64,000 bases of DNA, from positions 1-64,000 of the forward strand of contig CAVWAL010000010.1 in NCBI GenBank assembly GCA_963752935.1. Reading direction: 5' to 3'. Positions 18,169 to 26,603 of the stretch are shown in pieces. The translations under genes were made by a program, and so were the position numbers. How positions within the stretch are numbered: the first letter of the stretch is position 1; every line of letters begins with the position of its first letter. Source of the DNA: RI-153 sp963752935. GTDB lineage: Bacteria; Chloroflexota; Anaerolineae; Caldilineales; Caldilineaceae. A model generated the notes under the pieces. It searched no databases, was not told where the DNA came from, and saw only the letters and a program-made list of their open reading frames with translations.

Positions 18169-19368
18169 ATGGAACAGCCGACCATTCTCTGTCTTGCCAG
18201 CTACTTCAAGGGCAATGCTTTTATGCGCATGTGCAAAGCGCTGGGCGCCGATGTGATTCTGGTGGCGAAGGAGAATTTGCAGGAAGAACGCTGGGCGCGC
18301 GAGAGCATCGATGAGCTCTTTTACATGCCCGACCTGACCAGACGCGCCGACATTATCCATGCCGTCAGTTACCTGGCCCGCAGTCGCTCCATCGATCGCA
18401 TCGTGCCCCTGGACGACTACGATGTGGAGACGGCGGCGGCGCTGCGCGAACATCTGCGCACACCGGGCATGGGCGACACCACGGCGCGCCACTTCCGCGA
18501 CAAGCTGGCCATGCGCGTACAGGCGCGCGACGCCGGCATCGCCGTGCCCGCATTTGTGCATGTGCTCAATTACGATCAGTTGCGTAGTTTTATGAGTTCG
18601 GTGACGCCGCCCTGGGTGCTCAAACCGCGCTCCGAGGCGGGGTCGGTGGGGATCAGCAAGATCCACAACAGCGAAGATCTATGGCGCGCGCTGGACGTCT
18701 TGGGGGATCGCCAGTCGTACTATGTGCTTGAGCAATTTGTGTCGGGGGCGGTCTTTCACGTTGACAGCATCGTATCCGAACGGAAGGTGCTCTTCAACAT
18801 TGCCCATCGCTATGGCATGCCGCCTATGCAGGTCTTTCAGGGGGGCGGCATCTTCACCACCAAAACCCTGCCCTACGAGGACGAGGAAACGCTTGCACTC
18901 TTCGCGCTCAACCGGCGCGTGATCGAAGCGCTGGGCATGGTGCGCGGTGTCACCCACGCCGAGTTTATCCGTGCCGATGCCGACGGATCGTTCTACTTCC
19001 TCGAAGCGGCGGCGCGGGTGGGCGGCGCCAATATTGATGAACTGGTGGCCGCGGCGACAGGCGTCAACCTGTGGGAAGAATGGGCCAAGATCGAGCTGGC
19101 ACAGCTCCGCCGCCAACCCTACGAGCTCAAACGCTATCGCCAGGAGTATGCCGGCCTGATCCTCTGCCTGGCGCGACAGGCGCAACCCGATCTGAGCGCC
19201 TACACCGAACCCGAAATCGTATGGCGTCTGCCCCACAAAGATCACCATGCGGGTCTAATCGTCGCCTCACAGTCGCCCGAACGGATCGAAAGTCTGCTGC
19301 AAACCTACCAAACGCGCTTCGCCGAGGACTTCCTCGCCGTGCTGCCCCCTTCGCAAAAAGCCAGTTAG
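18169..19368 (+). CDS. ATP-grasp domain carboxylate ligase-like protein
   Basis: A 399-residue protein with an N-terminal Rossmann-like preATP-grasp domain (ILCLASYFKGNAFMRMCKALGAD) and then the ATP-grasp fold: PWVLKPRSEAGSVGISKIH (Lys and Gly-rich loop), YVLEQFVSGAVFHVD, and the Mg-binding YFLEAAARVGGANIDELV. Such enzymes join a carboxylate to an amine or thiol using ATP. The start ATG 18169 has GGGAG eight bases upstream; the open frame continues back to 17992 through hairpin sequence and is not used. It is a stand-alone gene, so the partner substrate is unknown. Confidence 0.85.
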   Translation: MEQPTILCLASYFKGNAFMRMCKALGADVILVAKENLQEERWARESIDELFYMPDLTRRADIIHAVSYLARSRSIDRIVPLDDYDVETAAALREHLRTPGMGDTTARHFRDKLAMRVQARDAGIAVPAFVHVLNYDQLRSFMSSVTPPWVLKPRSEAGSVGISKIHNSEDLWRALDVLGDRQSYYVLEQFVSGAVFHVDSIVSERKVLFNIAHRYGMPPMQVFQGGGIFTTKTLPYEDEETLALFALNRRVIEALGMVRGVTHAEFIRADADGSFYFLEAAARVGGANIDELVAAATGVNLWEEWAKIELAQLRRQPYELKRYRQEYAGLILCLARQAQPDLSAYTEPEIVWRLPHKDHHAGLIVASQSPERIESLLQTYQTRFAEDFLAVLPPSQKAS

Positions 19369-19410
19369 GGTCAGGAGCTTGGGATCGGTCACACAATAGG
19401 ATTTTCTCGG

Positions 19411-19450
19411 TCTTCCCCTTTGCCATTGGACATGGTATTCTTGCACTCGA
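19411..19450 (+). promoter_or_regulatory. Upstream element shared by the first two effector genes
   Basis: TCTTCCCCTTTGCCATTGGA and the CATGGTATTCTT after it align without gaps with 22801-22840 (24 of the first 30 bases identical), lying 87-126 bases before each GTG start. TATTCT at 19436-19441 could be a -10 box; no convincing -35 was found. It is probably a duplicated promoter. Confidence 0.45.
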
Positions 19451-19536
19451 ACTGAGCACGCTGTGAAGTGGCCTATGGATCCCCAACCTACTGTGCAACC
19501 TGGCTGATGTCGCCAAGGGCGATCAAAGGAGCCTCC

Positions 19537-22158
19537 GTGAGTCAAAATGAGCGTGTACCTAACGCCACAAGCACAAAGAAACCCGACACGTCACAGCCAG
19601 AGCGGCAGCTTACAGTAGAGGCCACACCACTCCTCTTGCAGCGCGCCTACGCAGATCCATCTTTGCTAACGCCCAACGACGCCAAACGCCTACAACGTAC
19701 CATCGGGAACCGGGCCACAATCGAACTGTTCTCACGCGCCGTCTCTATCCAGGCCAAACTGGCGACCGGACCTGCTGATGACCAGGCCGAACAAGTGGCA
19801 GCTCAGGCACCGGCACCCATCGTTGGTCAGATCGAACACGCGCCCGTTCAGCGCGTGGAAGACGAAGAAGAGCTACAGATGAAGCCCAGAGCGGCAAGCG
19901 ACCACCTCGCCGTCCAACGCCAGATTGAGCCGCGACCCAAACTGGTCTTCGTGCGGCCAGGCGAAAAAACCGGTCAACAGCCCGAGGCGGCCACGGCGAC
20001 AATCAACCCTGTGCAGCGCACCGCCGCCATACCTGTGAAAAAGGGCTTTGTGTCCCATTCGACCACCGTCATTCAAAGAGCTACCTCAGCCTGGTTGAAA
20101 GGAACGTTTGATTTTGCCGGTGTGGCCAGCATGCAAGATTTCCGAGATAGAATCGGGGAAGTGGCCTTTCAGGCATTACTCGGCTACAGCAATGAGCAAA
20201 TAGCGCCCCTGGTTCCTTACTTCAAACAGCAAGCGCAGCCACTGGTGAACCCCCTGGATCAGTTCGCCTTACTGATTCCACTTGCCAACTCGCCGGACCT
20301 GGCGTTGATGCAAGAGGCACTGACGCTCTCGTTGTATAGCCGCAATGAAGCGGTGGCGATTAAAGACTATCTGGTGAAATACCAGGCCAAGGGAGCAAAG
20401 GCTCTTGCGGCGGCGAGAAGGACACTGACGGCGAAGGCGAACGATCCTGTGGTTGCGGAACAGACGATGACCGCCACAGAGAAGTATGGCTACAGCGAGG
20501 CTATCAAGAATCAGGTTGAGAACCTGGGCAACCAGAAGGCGACGGACGAGTACGATAAGGCGGTCGAAGAGAATAAACAAAAACGGGAAGCGTACATCTC
20601 TTCCTATACCGACACTGAAGACGAGATTGACGCCAACGAATCGGACGAATCGGTAACAGACTTACTCGGCAATCAACGAGCCACGAATGAATATGACGAA
20701 GCGGTCGCAAAGAACATCGTGGATCGAGACTCTTTTATATCTACGTTTAAGAAGCAAACGGGATTTGACCACGACCACGCCTTTACCAAAAACAACGTCA
20801 CAAAACCGCCGTCAATGGTCGCCGCGCTGAAATCTATTTTCCCAGGTCAGGATGTAAGTTCTGCCGCCAGTGTGAAACTACGAATCAAGGAAAAACTGGA
20901 TACACTGGACCAGAGAGAAGAAACTCTAGCGAGTGGCCTGGAAGGCAATAAGGACAAGTATAAGAAAGAGGTAGCGAAAAAGTTAGGCGAGTTTGCAACC
21001 AAAAAGGGTAACCTCGACTCAGGGTTGGAAGGCAAAAAGACTACCTATCAAGCTGCGCTACTACAGGCAATCACGCCTCTACTCGCCTTCGACGACGGCG
21101 AAAATGCTTCGGAGTGGGTGCTCACTAGCGCCGGAGCGGATGACAAAAAGGCGACCAAACTGGTCATGTGGACAATGAATGGGCTGAATCTGTCCATTCC
21201 CCTCAGCGAGATTCAGAAGATCTTTACTGTCTTTTCGCTGGGGCAGGTCGAGGGCTTCCATACCCCAACCGGCGGCGCCGATGCCAAAGCCCAACAGTTG
21301 CTTCAACTTCTGAACAAAGCCAAACCAGGTGAAGGCGACAGATTCAAGACCCTCATTGAACGCGATGAGAGCAAAGATTTCAAGGAACTGCTAACGTTCT
21401 TTACCAGCGCAAACAGTGACATCGATGAAGCGCTCGGCATTTTCAGCAAAACCGATAAGTCAAAAGACGTTAATCAACTGCTGACCGATCTAACAGCGGC
21501 GCCAGTCGCAGAGCCGTTGAAAGATGAGAAGGATTACCTCAAGCACAAGGGTAAAGCAGTGGATGCCTCCTTCCTCGTGAAGGCAGGTATTGACAAGGCC
21601 GATTCAGAAAAGATGCTCAAGAAAGACTGGATCGTCGGCTACGGCGAACAGGTTGCCCACATTTACGACAAGTCGGGTAAAAATGCCACCAAGACCATCG
21701 CCGTCCTGGACATTGTAACGACGAGAAAGAAGCTACCCAAGACGCCGGCCAATGTGAAGAAATGGCTCGATCTCGGCCACCGCTTCAACAATATTTACAA
21801 TAAGTTGCAGGCCGACAACGATCAACAGTTTTGGGAAGAAGAGTCCTGTGCAGAAAGCGCAGTCACAATCACCAGTCGGTATGGGCAGAACGACACCATC
21901 AATACCCTGATCGCCAATTGTCGCACCGCCAAAGTGGTTGGGCAGTTTTACTCAGGCGGCGGTTTTGGCAATCTTGGCAATGGCGCTGGTGGTCAGGCGG
22001 TTGGTATGGTGCTGCCAGATAACGTAGGATACAGTGAGTACGATCTCAAGCCATACAGTGACGATCCGAGCCGGGGGCAGCGGCGGATAGTTGTTGGTGG
22101 CGGAAAGTACTATTACACCGGCAATCACTACCAGACGTTTTCAAGGTTCCGACCATGA
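19537..22158 (+). CDS. Effector with shared N-terminal module and C-terminal RNase Sa/barnase-type domain
   Basis: An 873-residue protein. Residues 30-120 carry the module shared with the next two effectors (LLLQRAYADPSLLTPNDAKRLQRTIGNRA) and one QRVEDEEELQMKP unit. No DUF4157 HExxH is present. A long, charged, mostly helical middle follows. The last 45 residues match microbial guanyl-specific RNases: GYSEYDLKP, RGQRRIVVGG and YYTGNHYQTFSRFR align with RNase Sa (HEYTV, RGTRRIITG, YYTGDHYATFS). The catalytic triad would be E834, R850 and H864. GTG 19537 is chosen because AAAGGAG lies just upstream and the paralogous gene begins the same way (GTGAGTCAAAA). The stop overlaps the downstream barstar-like gene (ATGA). 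RNA cleavage is well supported; delivery by a contractile injection system is inference. Confidence 0.8.
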   Translation: MSQNERVPNATSTKKPDTSQPERQLTVEATPLLLQRAYADPSLLTPNDAKRLQRTIGNRATIELFSRAVSIQAKLATGPADDQAEQVAAQAPAPIVGQIEHAPVQRVEDEEELQMKPRAASDHLAVQRQIEPRPKLVFVRPGEKTGQQPEAATATINPVQRTAAIPVKKGFVSHSTTVIQRATSAWLKGTFDFAGVASMQDFRDRIGEVAFQALLGYSNEQIAPLVPYFKQQAQPLVNPLDQFALLIPLANSPDLALMQEALTLSLYSRNEAVAIKDYLVKYQAKGAKALAAARRTLTAKANDPVVAEQTMTATEKYGYSEAIKNQVENLGNQKATDEYDKAVEENKQKREAYISSYTDTEDEIDANESDESVTDLLGNQRATNEYDEAVAKNIVDRDSFISTFKKQTGFDHDHAFTKNNVTKPPSMVAALKSIFPGQDVSSAASVKLRIKEKLDTLDQREETLASGLEGNKDKYKKEVAKKLGEFATKKGNLDSGLEGKKTTYQAALLQAITPLLAFDDGENASEWVLTSAGADDKKATKLVMWTMNGLNLSIPLSEIQKIFTVFSLGQVEGFHTPTGGADAKAQQLLQLLNKAKPGEGDRFKTLIERDESKDFKELLTFFTSANSDIDEALGIFSKTDKSKDVNQLLTDLTAAPVAEPLKDEKDYLKHKGKAVDASFLVKAGIDKADSEKMLKKDWIVGYGEQVAHIYDKSGKNATKTIAVLDIVTTRKKLPKTPANVKKWLDLGHRFNNIYNKLQADNDQQFWEEESCAESAVTITSRYGQNDTINTLIANCRTAKVVGQFYSGGGFGNLGNGAGGQAVGMVLPDNVGYSEYDLKPYSDDPSRGQRRIVVGGGKYYYTGNHYQTFSRFRP

Positions 22159-22616
22159 TCGAACAGCGTCGATTTGCGCCAGACGTTTTCGCTTTCTTTT
22201 CAGCGGATCAGGATCGGGCCCAGGCCCAATTTCAAGAAAACGGATTGATGGCTCTTTGGATCGATGGAACAAGATGCCCTATGCCGCAGGATTTTCTTGA
22301 ACAGCTCGCCCTTGCCGTCCACTTTCCCGGAGAAGAACTGAGTCTTAACATCCTTGGCCAAGAGCTTTCAAACTTTGATTGGCTAGACGCCGGCAGGTTT
22401 GGGATTGGCATCACCGACGGTGCACAACTCTTTGCACAGGGCAATCTCTATATGTGGCAGTACCTGCTGGAAATGGCCTGGAACATTCAACAGAATGTAG
22501 AGGAATTCCATCGCCCGTCAATTCGCTGGCTAATTCAAGTAGATCAGAAGACGGGTGAAGCGTTGCAGGCATTTTTTGAGAGCGAGTTAGGATTCGCTGT
22601 TCAATCGCTCAATTAG
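22155..22616 (+). CDS. Barstar-like immunity protein
   Basis: A 153-residue acidic protein whose ATG overlaps the toxin stop by four bases. The stretch LWIDGTRCPMPQDFLEQLAL, then AVHFPGEELSLNILGQELSN and FDWLD, follows the barstar pattern (IDG strand, helix, FP turn, long helix with an acidic residue replacing D39, then a dWl end). Barstar blocks barnase-type RNases by covering the active site with acidic helix 2. The match is by pattern and context: an RNase Sa-type toxin directly upstream. The C-terminal third (IRWLIQVDQKTGEALQAFF) extends beyond barstar's usual 90 residues. Confidence 0.6.
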   Translation: MIEQRRFAPDVFAFFSADQDRAQAQFQENGLMALWIDGTRCPMPQDFLEQLALAVHFPGEELSLNILGQELSNFDWLDAGRFGIGITDGAQLFAQGNLYMWQYLLEMAWNIQQNVEEFHRPSIRWLIQVDQKTGEALQAFFESELGFAVQSLN

Positions 22617-22664
22617 TTCGAACTCCCCGATCCCCTATCCATCTACGCCTGTCCGTAACCAGAT

Positions 22665-22707
22665 CGCCGCCGATAAGAGATGATAAGCACATTCCTTGTC
22701 GGCGGCG
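22665..22707 (+). terminator. Hairpin after the toxin-immunity pair
   Basis: CGCCGCCGATAAG (22665-22677) pairs with 22695-22707 over 13 positions with one G-T wobble and a 17-base loop, 49 bases after the immunity stop. It lacks a T-run. The remaining intergenic sequence to 22927 holds only the shared upstream element. Confidence 0.4.
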
Positions 22708-22800
22708 CACTCAATGCCGCCACCACCATTTACGTGTAGCAGAATAGCGGCAAAGTCTGTTGCAACGACAGGCACAAGTAGACAAAATAGTAAATTGGCA

Positions 22801-22840
22801 TCTTCCCCTTTCTCCCTGGACGTGCTATTCTTGTGCCATT
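22801..22840 (+). promoter_or_regulatory. Second copy of the shared upstream element
   Basis: Aligned with 19411-19450; TCTTCCCCTT is identical and CTATTCTTG conserved. It lies 87 bases before the GTG start of the second effector gene, the same distance as in the first, which suggests that promoter and N-terminal module were duplicated as one unit. Confidence 0.45.
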
Positions 22841-22927
22841 CCTCGACGACGCAGAAAACAAAAACTGTGGGAATTTTGGTCTCTTACTACCAGGCTGACG
22901 CCGCCCGTACCGGCAAGAGGAGTCTCT

Positions 22928-25900
22928 GTGAGTCAAAACGAACATGTTTCCAATCCCAAAGACACAAAAAAGCCCGACATCCAGAAGCCGGATCACGAGC
23001 TTGCTACACAAACAACATCCTTCCTCTTGCAGCGCGCCTATGAAGCCCCATCAACGCTAACGCCCAGCGATGTAAAGCATTTGCAGCGGACCGTTGGGAA
23101 TCGGGCAACCGTCCGCCTTCTTTCGCGTGCGATGCCGATCCAGACCAAACTGACCCTTGGCCCAGTGGGGGATCAGTACGAACGCGAAGCGGATCAGGTG
23201 GCCGAACGGGTAGTGCGCCAGATAGCCGGCGCGCCTGTCCAGCGCGTAGAAGATGAAGAAGAACTGCAGATGAAGCCCGTCGACGCCGTCCAACGCCACG
23301 GGGACGAAGAAGAGCTGCAGATGAAACCACTCACCTCCATCCAGCGCGTGGAGGATGAGGAAGAGCTGCAGATGAAGCCACTCGGCTCCGTCCAGCGCGT
23401 GGAGGATGAAGAAGAACTTCAGATGAAGCCACTCGGCTCCGTCCAGCGCGTGGAGGACGAAGAAGAGCTTCAGATGAAGCCACTCACCTCCATCCAGCGC
23501 GTGGAGGACGAAGAAGAGCTTCAGATGAAGCCGCTCGACTCTATCCAGCGCCATGGGGATGAGGAAGAACTGCAGATGAAACCGCTGGCGGCCGGCATCA
23601 GTCGAGTGCAGCGCTCTGAAATCTCTACGCCTCCGATCCCGCATACGTTTACGATCCGTCGCGATTCCGCCGAAGAGGAAGAGCTGATCCAGGGCAAGTA
23701 TGAGCATGGCCCAGAAGGCGGCGAGGTTGATCCATCCATCACCACCCAGATCCAGGCGGCGCGCGGCAGTGGCAGGCCGCTGGATGAACCGGTGCGCAGT
23801 TCGATGGAATCGGGCTTCGGCGCCGACTTCAGCAATGTGCGCGTCCACACGGGGGGGCAGGCCGATACACTCAACCGATCCTTGAATGCACGCGCGTTTA
23901 CCACCGGCCAGGATGTCTTCTTCCGGCAGGGGGAGTATAACCCTGGTAGTTCAGCCGGCCAGAAGTTGTTGGCCCACGAACTCACCCACACCGTGCAGCA
24001 AGGAGCGGCTCCGCTGCAGCGCCAGGAGTCACGGGGAATTGGCGAAGCAATCAGCGCGCATCAGTCAACCTCCACCGAAACAGTCTGTCGCTGCCCGGCC
24101 TGTTCCGGCACATCAGAAGAGTTGAAAATACAGGCCAAAAGCCTTGATACCATTCAGCGCAGAGAGAACAACCACCACAACGGCTGCAACTGCTCATCCT
24201 GTTTTCAGTTGCAGAGAAAAGAAGCGCCTTCACTGTACCAGCGGCAGGCCGTGGGGGAGCATACTGTCGACAGAAGCCGAGAGCACACCCAGATCAGGCC
24301 GGATCGCATGGTCGGCCCGATCCGTAATGGACCGGCGGCAGAGCTCGTGGTGCAGAGACATTCCTCCTGGGAACACAAAAGCCTGGGTGACGCCAATCCT
24401 GAGGACCTGGCCAAAATCGGGGCCTGGCAAGACTTGATTGAGCAGACCGAAGGGGAGTTGCTTGAAAAGAACCGCTTCTTGCCTGACAAAAGAGGACCGA
24501 AGAAAACAGTAGGCACAGTCCGCGTCGACGGGGTTGACCAGCCGATCGGCAAAGGCAATGTCATGCATGTCCTTGCTCAAGAGCTAGCTCGGCTCGATCA
24601 GTGGCAGTCGAATCCGCCCTTGAAAGGTAGTACAGGCGAAATCGATTCGACCTACCAAACCGTTCTGGTGGCTATTCCCGGCGGCGGCAAAGATGCGCAG
24701 ACGCCCCTGGTTGTTACCTATGGCGAGCTAAACACCTTGGCCGACTATTATGGCAATATCGAGGCCATGAAAAGTGCCGATCGCGATATCCGCTGGCGTA
24801 TCGTGCAGAGCGTGCGCAAGGAAACCTTCCTTCGCCTGCGCAACATCTACAACGCCCTGGAATCGAGCCTGACCAGCGCCGAAAAGCGGTTTCAGCAGGA
24901 TGAAATCGGGGCAGCCAAAGGCTTGATGAAAGGCAACAAGATCAACAAGGACTGGACGAACCAGTTCATGTTTGAAGACTCGATTCAGCAAGACTATATC
25001 AGCGGCGTGGCAGGTCAGGTCAATTTGCTCAAAAAGAGCGGCACAGGCGCCCAAGAGAAGACAGACAACTACGCCGCCACCCTCGCCCGCAATGCCTGTC
25101 ACTTCGTCCCCGAAAGCTGGCACGCCTGGTCAAACTATCACCAACAGGCAAGAGCAATGGCAGAGAAGGCATCAGATCTCAAGGACGATCTCGACCTGCT
25201 AAAGTCGGGGTTGACGCCCCTGTTTGAGGACGAAGTAGAGCAAACCGAAGAAGAGAAGTTACAGCAAGCGGCAGAAGAAGAGAAGCTTCAGAATGAGATT
25301 GATGAAGCTGCAAACGAAGCGATCCTGCTCAATGGCTTTGGTGATCACTATTTGCAGGATTCCTATGCAGCGGGCCATATGATCAACAAAACGTTGATCA
25401 TGAAATGGTTTGTCGAGTACCTTGACAACAACAGCAGCAAAATGGATTTCTCTCGGGACGTGAACTGGCGCAAAGTGCAGGCCATCGCCTACAGACAGCC
25501 GGGGTTGGCTACCGCGATTAGCGGGGATCAGAACCAATACAACAAGAAAGAAATCCAGGGCTACAGTTCAACGAAGACGGAGAACAAAGCGCAAAATCCC
25601 CAGGCGGTTGAGGACAACAAGGACCAAGATTGGATGGTTCGCTTCGAGGCGCTGGGTTTGCAAGTGCCGGCATCGCTGCAAAACCCCACCTCCGATACCA
25701 GAAAGCTCATCGAAGCCTGGCAAGGCCTCGCTGCCGATGATTCCATGTACAAATCAATGTTTGGAGACGAACTCTTATCCATAGGAACGAGAGTAGGTCT
25801 GAACTTTGGAACACTGAAAGCCGCCCTCAACAAACTCATGCTTGATGGCATCATTCACATGGACTACTCTACCAAACAAGCCGGGCAATGGCTGCGAGGA

Positions 25901-26521
25901 GAGATCGAAATCAACCCCAATCTACCTCTTGAAGCTTTTGAGGAAATCGAGTTCATCATCCGATCCGACTATATCCCCAAAGACAAGAAGAAGTTCACAG
26001 ACGCCCAAGAGGAAGACGGTGACGATTCCTATCAAAGAATGGCAGCCATGGTCACCTATAAAGACTACTTTGAGTTTATGAACAACGGCTATCTGCAGAA
26101 ATCGACCAATGCGCTACACAACAAGTTCTGCCTGGATGGACTTGAGATCACGTCTGGTGATGGAACGTTGAGCGGCGCCCGGGTCTATGGGGATGATGCC
26201 ATGTTTAACAAGGGCAGTGGCCCAGGGGTCAAACATTCTGCCGAAACCGCGCACATGTCTCGTGATGCCATCCGCAACATCATCTCCACGGGCAATGATC
26301 AAGGAATTACCACGGCAAAGATATTGAACCGTTTGCCCGACAAGGTAGAAGGCGTGGACATTGCTGTATGGCACAACCCGGCCCAAGGGGGAGCGCTCAA
26401 AGCTGAGGCTAACAAAATCTTCGCCAGTGAGATGGGGGTGATCGACAAAGCGGTTGGCGCTATGGGCGACTTAACCTCGTTCCTCCACACCGATCAGGTT
26501 CACAAGGGTGAAGCATTCTAG
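22928..26521 (+). CDS. DUF4157 effector-like protein with long QRVEDEEELQMKP repeat tract and large C-terminal domain
   Basis: A 1197-residue protein. Order: shared N-terminal module (FLLQRAYEAPSTLTPSDVKHLQRTVGNRA), seven 17-residue repeats (residues about 103-219), then DUF4157 with the putative metalloprotease motif HELTH at 350-354. A Cys/His-rich spacer with CRCPACSG and CNCSSC motifs follows, then a mostly helical C-terminus of about 750 residues. That part contains HFVPESWHAWSNYHQQA and GFGDHYLQDSYAAGH, a pattern recalling zinc-dependent phospholipase C/P1-nuclease-type helical folds (inference). GTG 22928 was chosen for GAGGAG upstream and similarity to the first effector; the frame is open from 22760. 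There is no adjacent immunity gene. DUF4157 proteins are established cargo of eCIS particles. Confidence 0.8.
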   Translation: MSQNEHVSNPKDTKKPDIQKPDHELATQTTSFLLQRAYEAPSTLTPSDVKHLQRTVGNRATVRLLSRAMPIQTKLTLGPVGDQYEREADQVAERVVRQIAGAPVQRVEDEEELQMKPVDAVQRHGDEEELQMKPLTSIQRVEDEEELQMKPLGSVQRVEDEEELQMKPLGSVQRVEDEEELQMKPLTSIQRVEDEEELQMKPLDSIQRHGDEEELQMKPLAAGISRVQRSEISTPPIPHTFTIRRDSAEEEELIQGKYEHGPEGGEVDPSITTQIQAARGSGRPLDEPVRSSMESGFGADFSNVRVHTGGQADTLNRSLNARAFTTGQDVFFRQGEYNPGSSAGQKLLAHELTHTVQQGAAPLQRQESRGIGEAISAHQSTSTETVCRCPACSGTSEELKIQAKSLDTIQRRENNHHNGCNCSSCFQLQRKEAPSLYQRQAVGEHTVDRSREHTQIRPDRMVGPIRNGPAAELVVQRHSSWEHKSLGDANPEDLAKIGAWQDLIEQTEGELLEKNRFLPDKRGPKKTVGTVRVDGVDQPIGKGNVMHVLAQELARLDQWQSNPPLKGSTGEIDSTYQTVLVAIPGGGKDAQTPLVVTYGELNTLADYYGNIEAMKSADRDIRWRIVQSVRKETFLRLRNIYNALESSLTSAEKRFQQDEIGAAKGLMKGNKINKDWTNQFMFEDSIQQDYISGVAGQVNLLKKSGTGAQEKTDNYAATLARNACHFVPESWHAWSNYHQQARAMAEKASDLKDDLDLLKSGLTPLFEDEVEQTEEEKLQQAAEEEKLQNEIDEAANEAILLNGFGDHYLQDSYAAGHMINKTLIMKWFVEYLDNNSSKMDFSRDVNWRKVQAIAYRQPGLATAISGDQNQYNKKEIQGYSSTKTENKAQNPQAVEDNKDQDWMVRFEALGLQVPASLQNPTSDTRKLIEAWQGLAADDSMYKSMFGDELLSIGTRVGLNFGTLKAALNKLMLDGIIHMDYSTKQAGQWLRGEIEINPNLPLEAFEEIEFIIRSDYIPKDKKKFTDAQEEDGDDSYQRMAAMVTYKDYFEFMNNGYLQKSTNALHNKFCLDGLEITSGDGTLSGARVYGDDAMFNKGSGPGVKHSAETAHMSRDAIRNIISTGNDQGITTAKILNRLPDKVEGVDIAVWHNPAQGGALKAEANKIFASEMGVIDKAVGAMGDLTSFLHTDQVHKGEAF
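23236..23586 (+). repeat. Seven 51-bp in-frame tandem repeats
   Basis: Period 51 bp (17 codons), for example LTSIQRVEDEEELQMKP. Units 1 and 3-6 carry QRVED and units 2 and 7 carry QRHGD. Very similar nucleotide sequence, with some units identical over most of their length, indicates recent expansion by slippage or unequal crossing-over. The first effector has one unit and the third has two. Confidence 0.9.
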
Positions 26522-26603
26522 CCAGATGCCGCACAAGGAGCGGTGACTGCTCAGACTAAGTTTGGGCCACTGCATCGGTCTCATGATAGGCCAGGAGAGT
26601 TCT

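Noticed and set aside
23057..23848. Minus-strand frame with repeated HLKLFFVLHALDG units
   Set aside because: It is the antisense image of the 51-bp repeats and not a protein repeat of its own.
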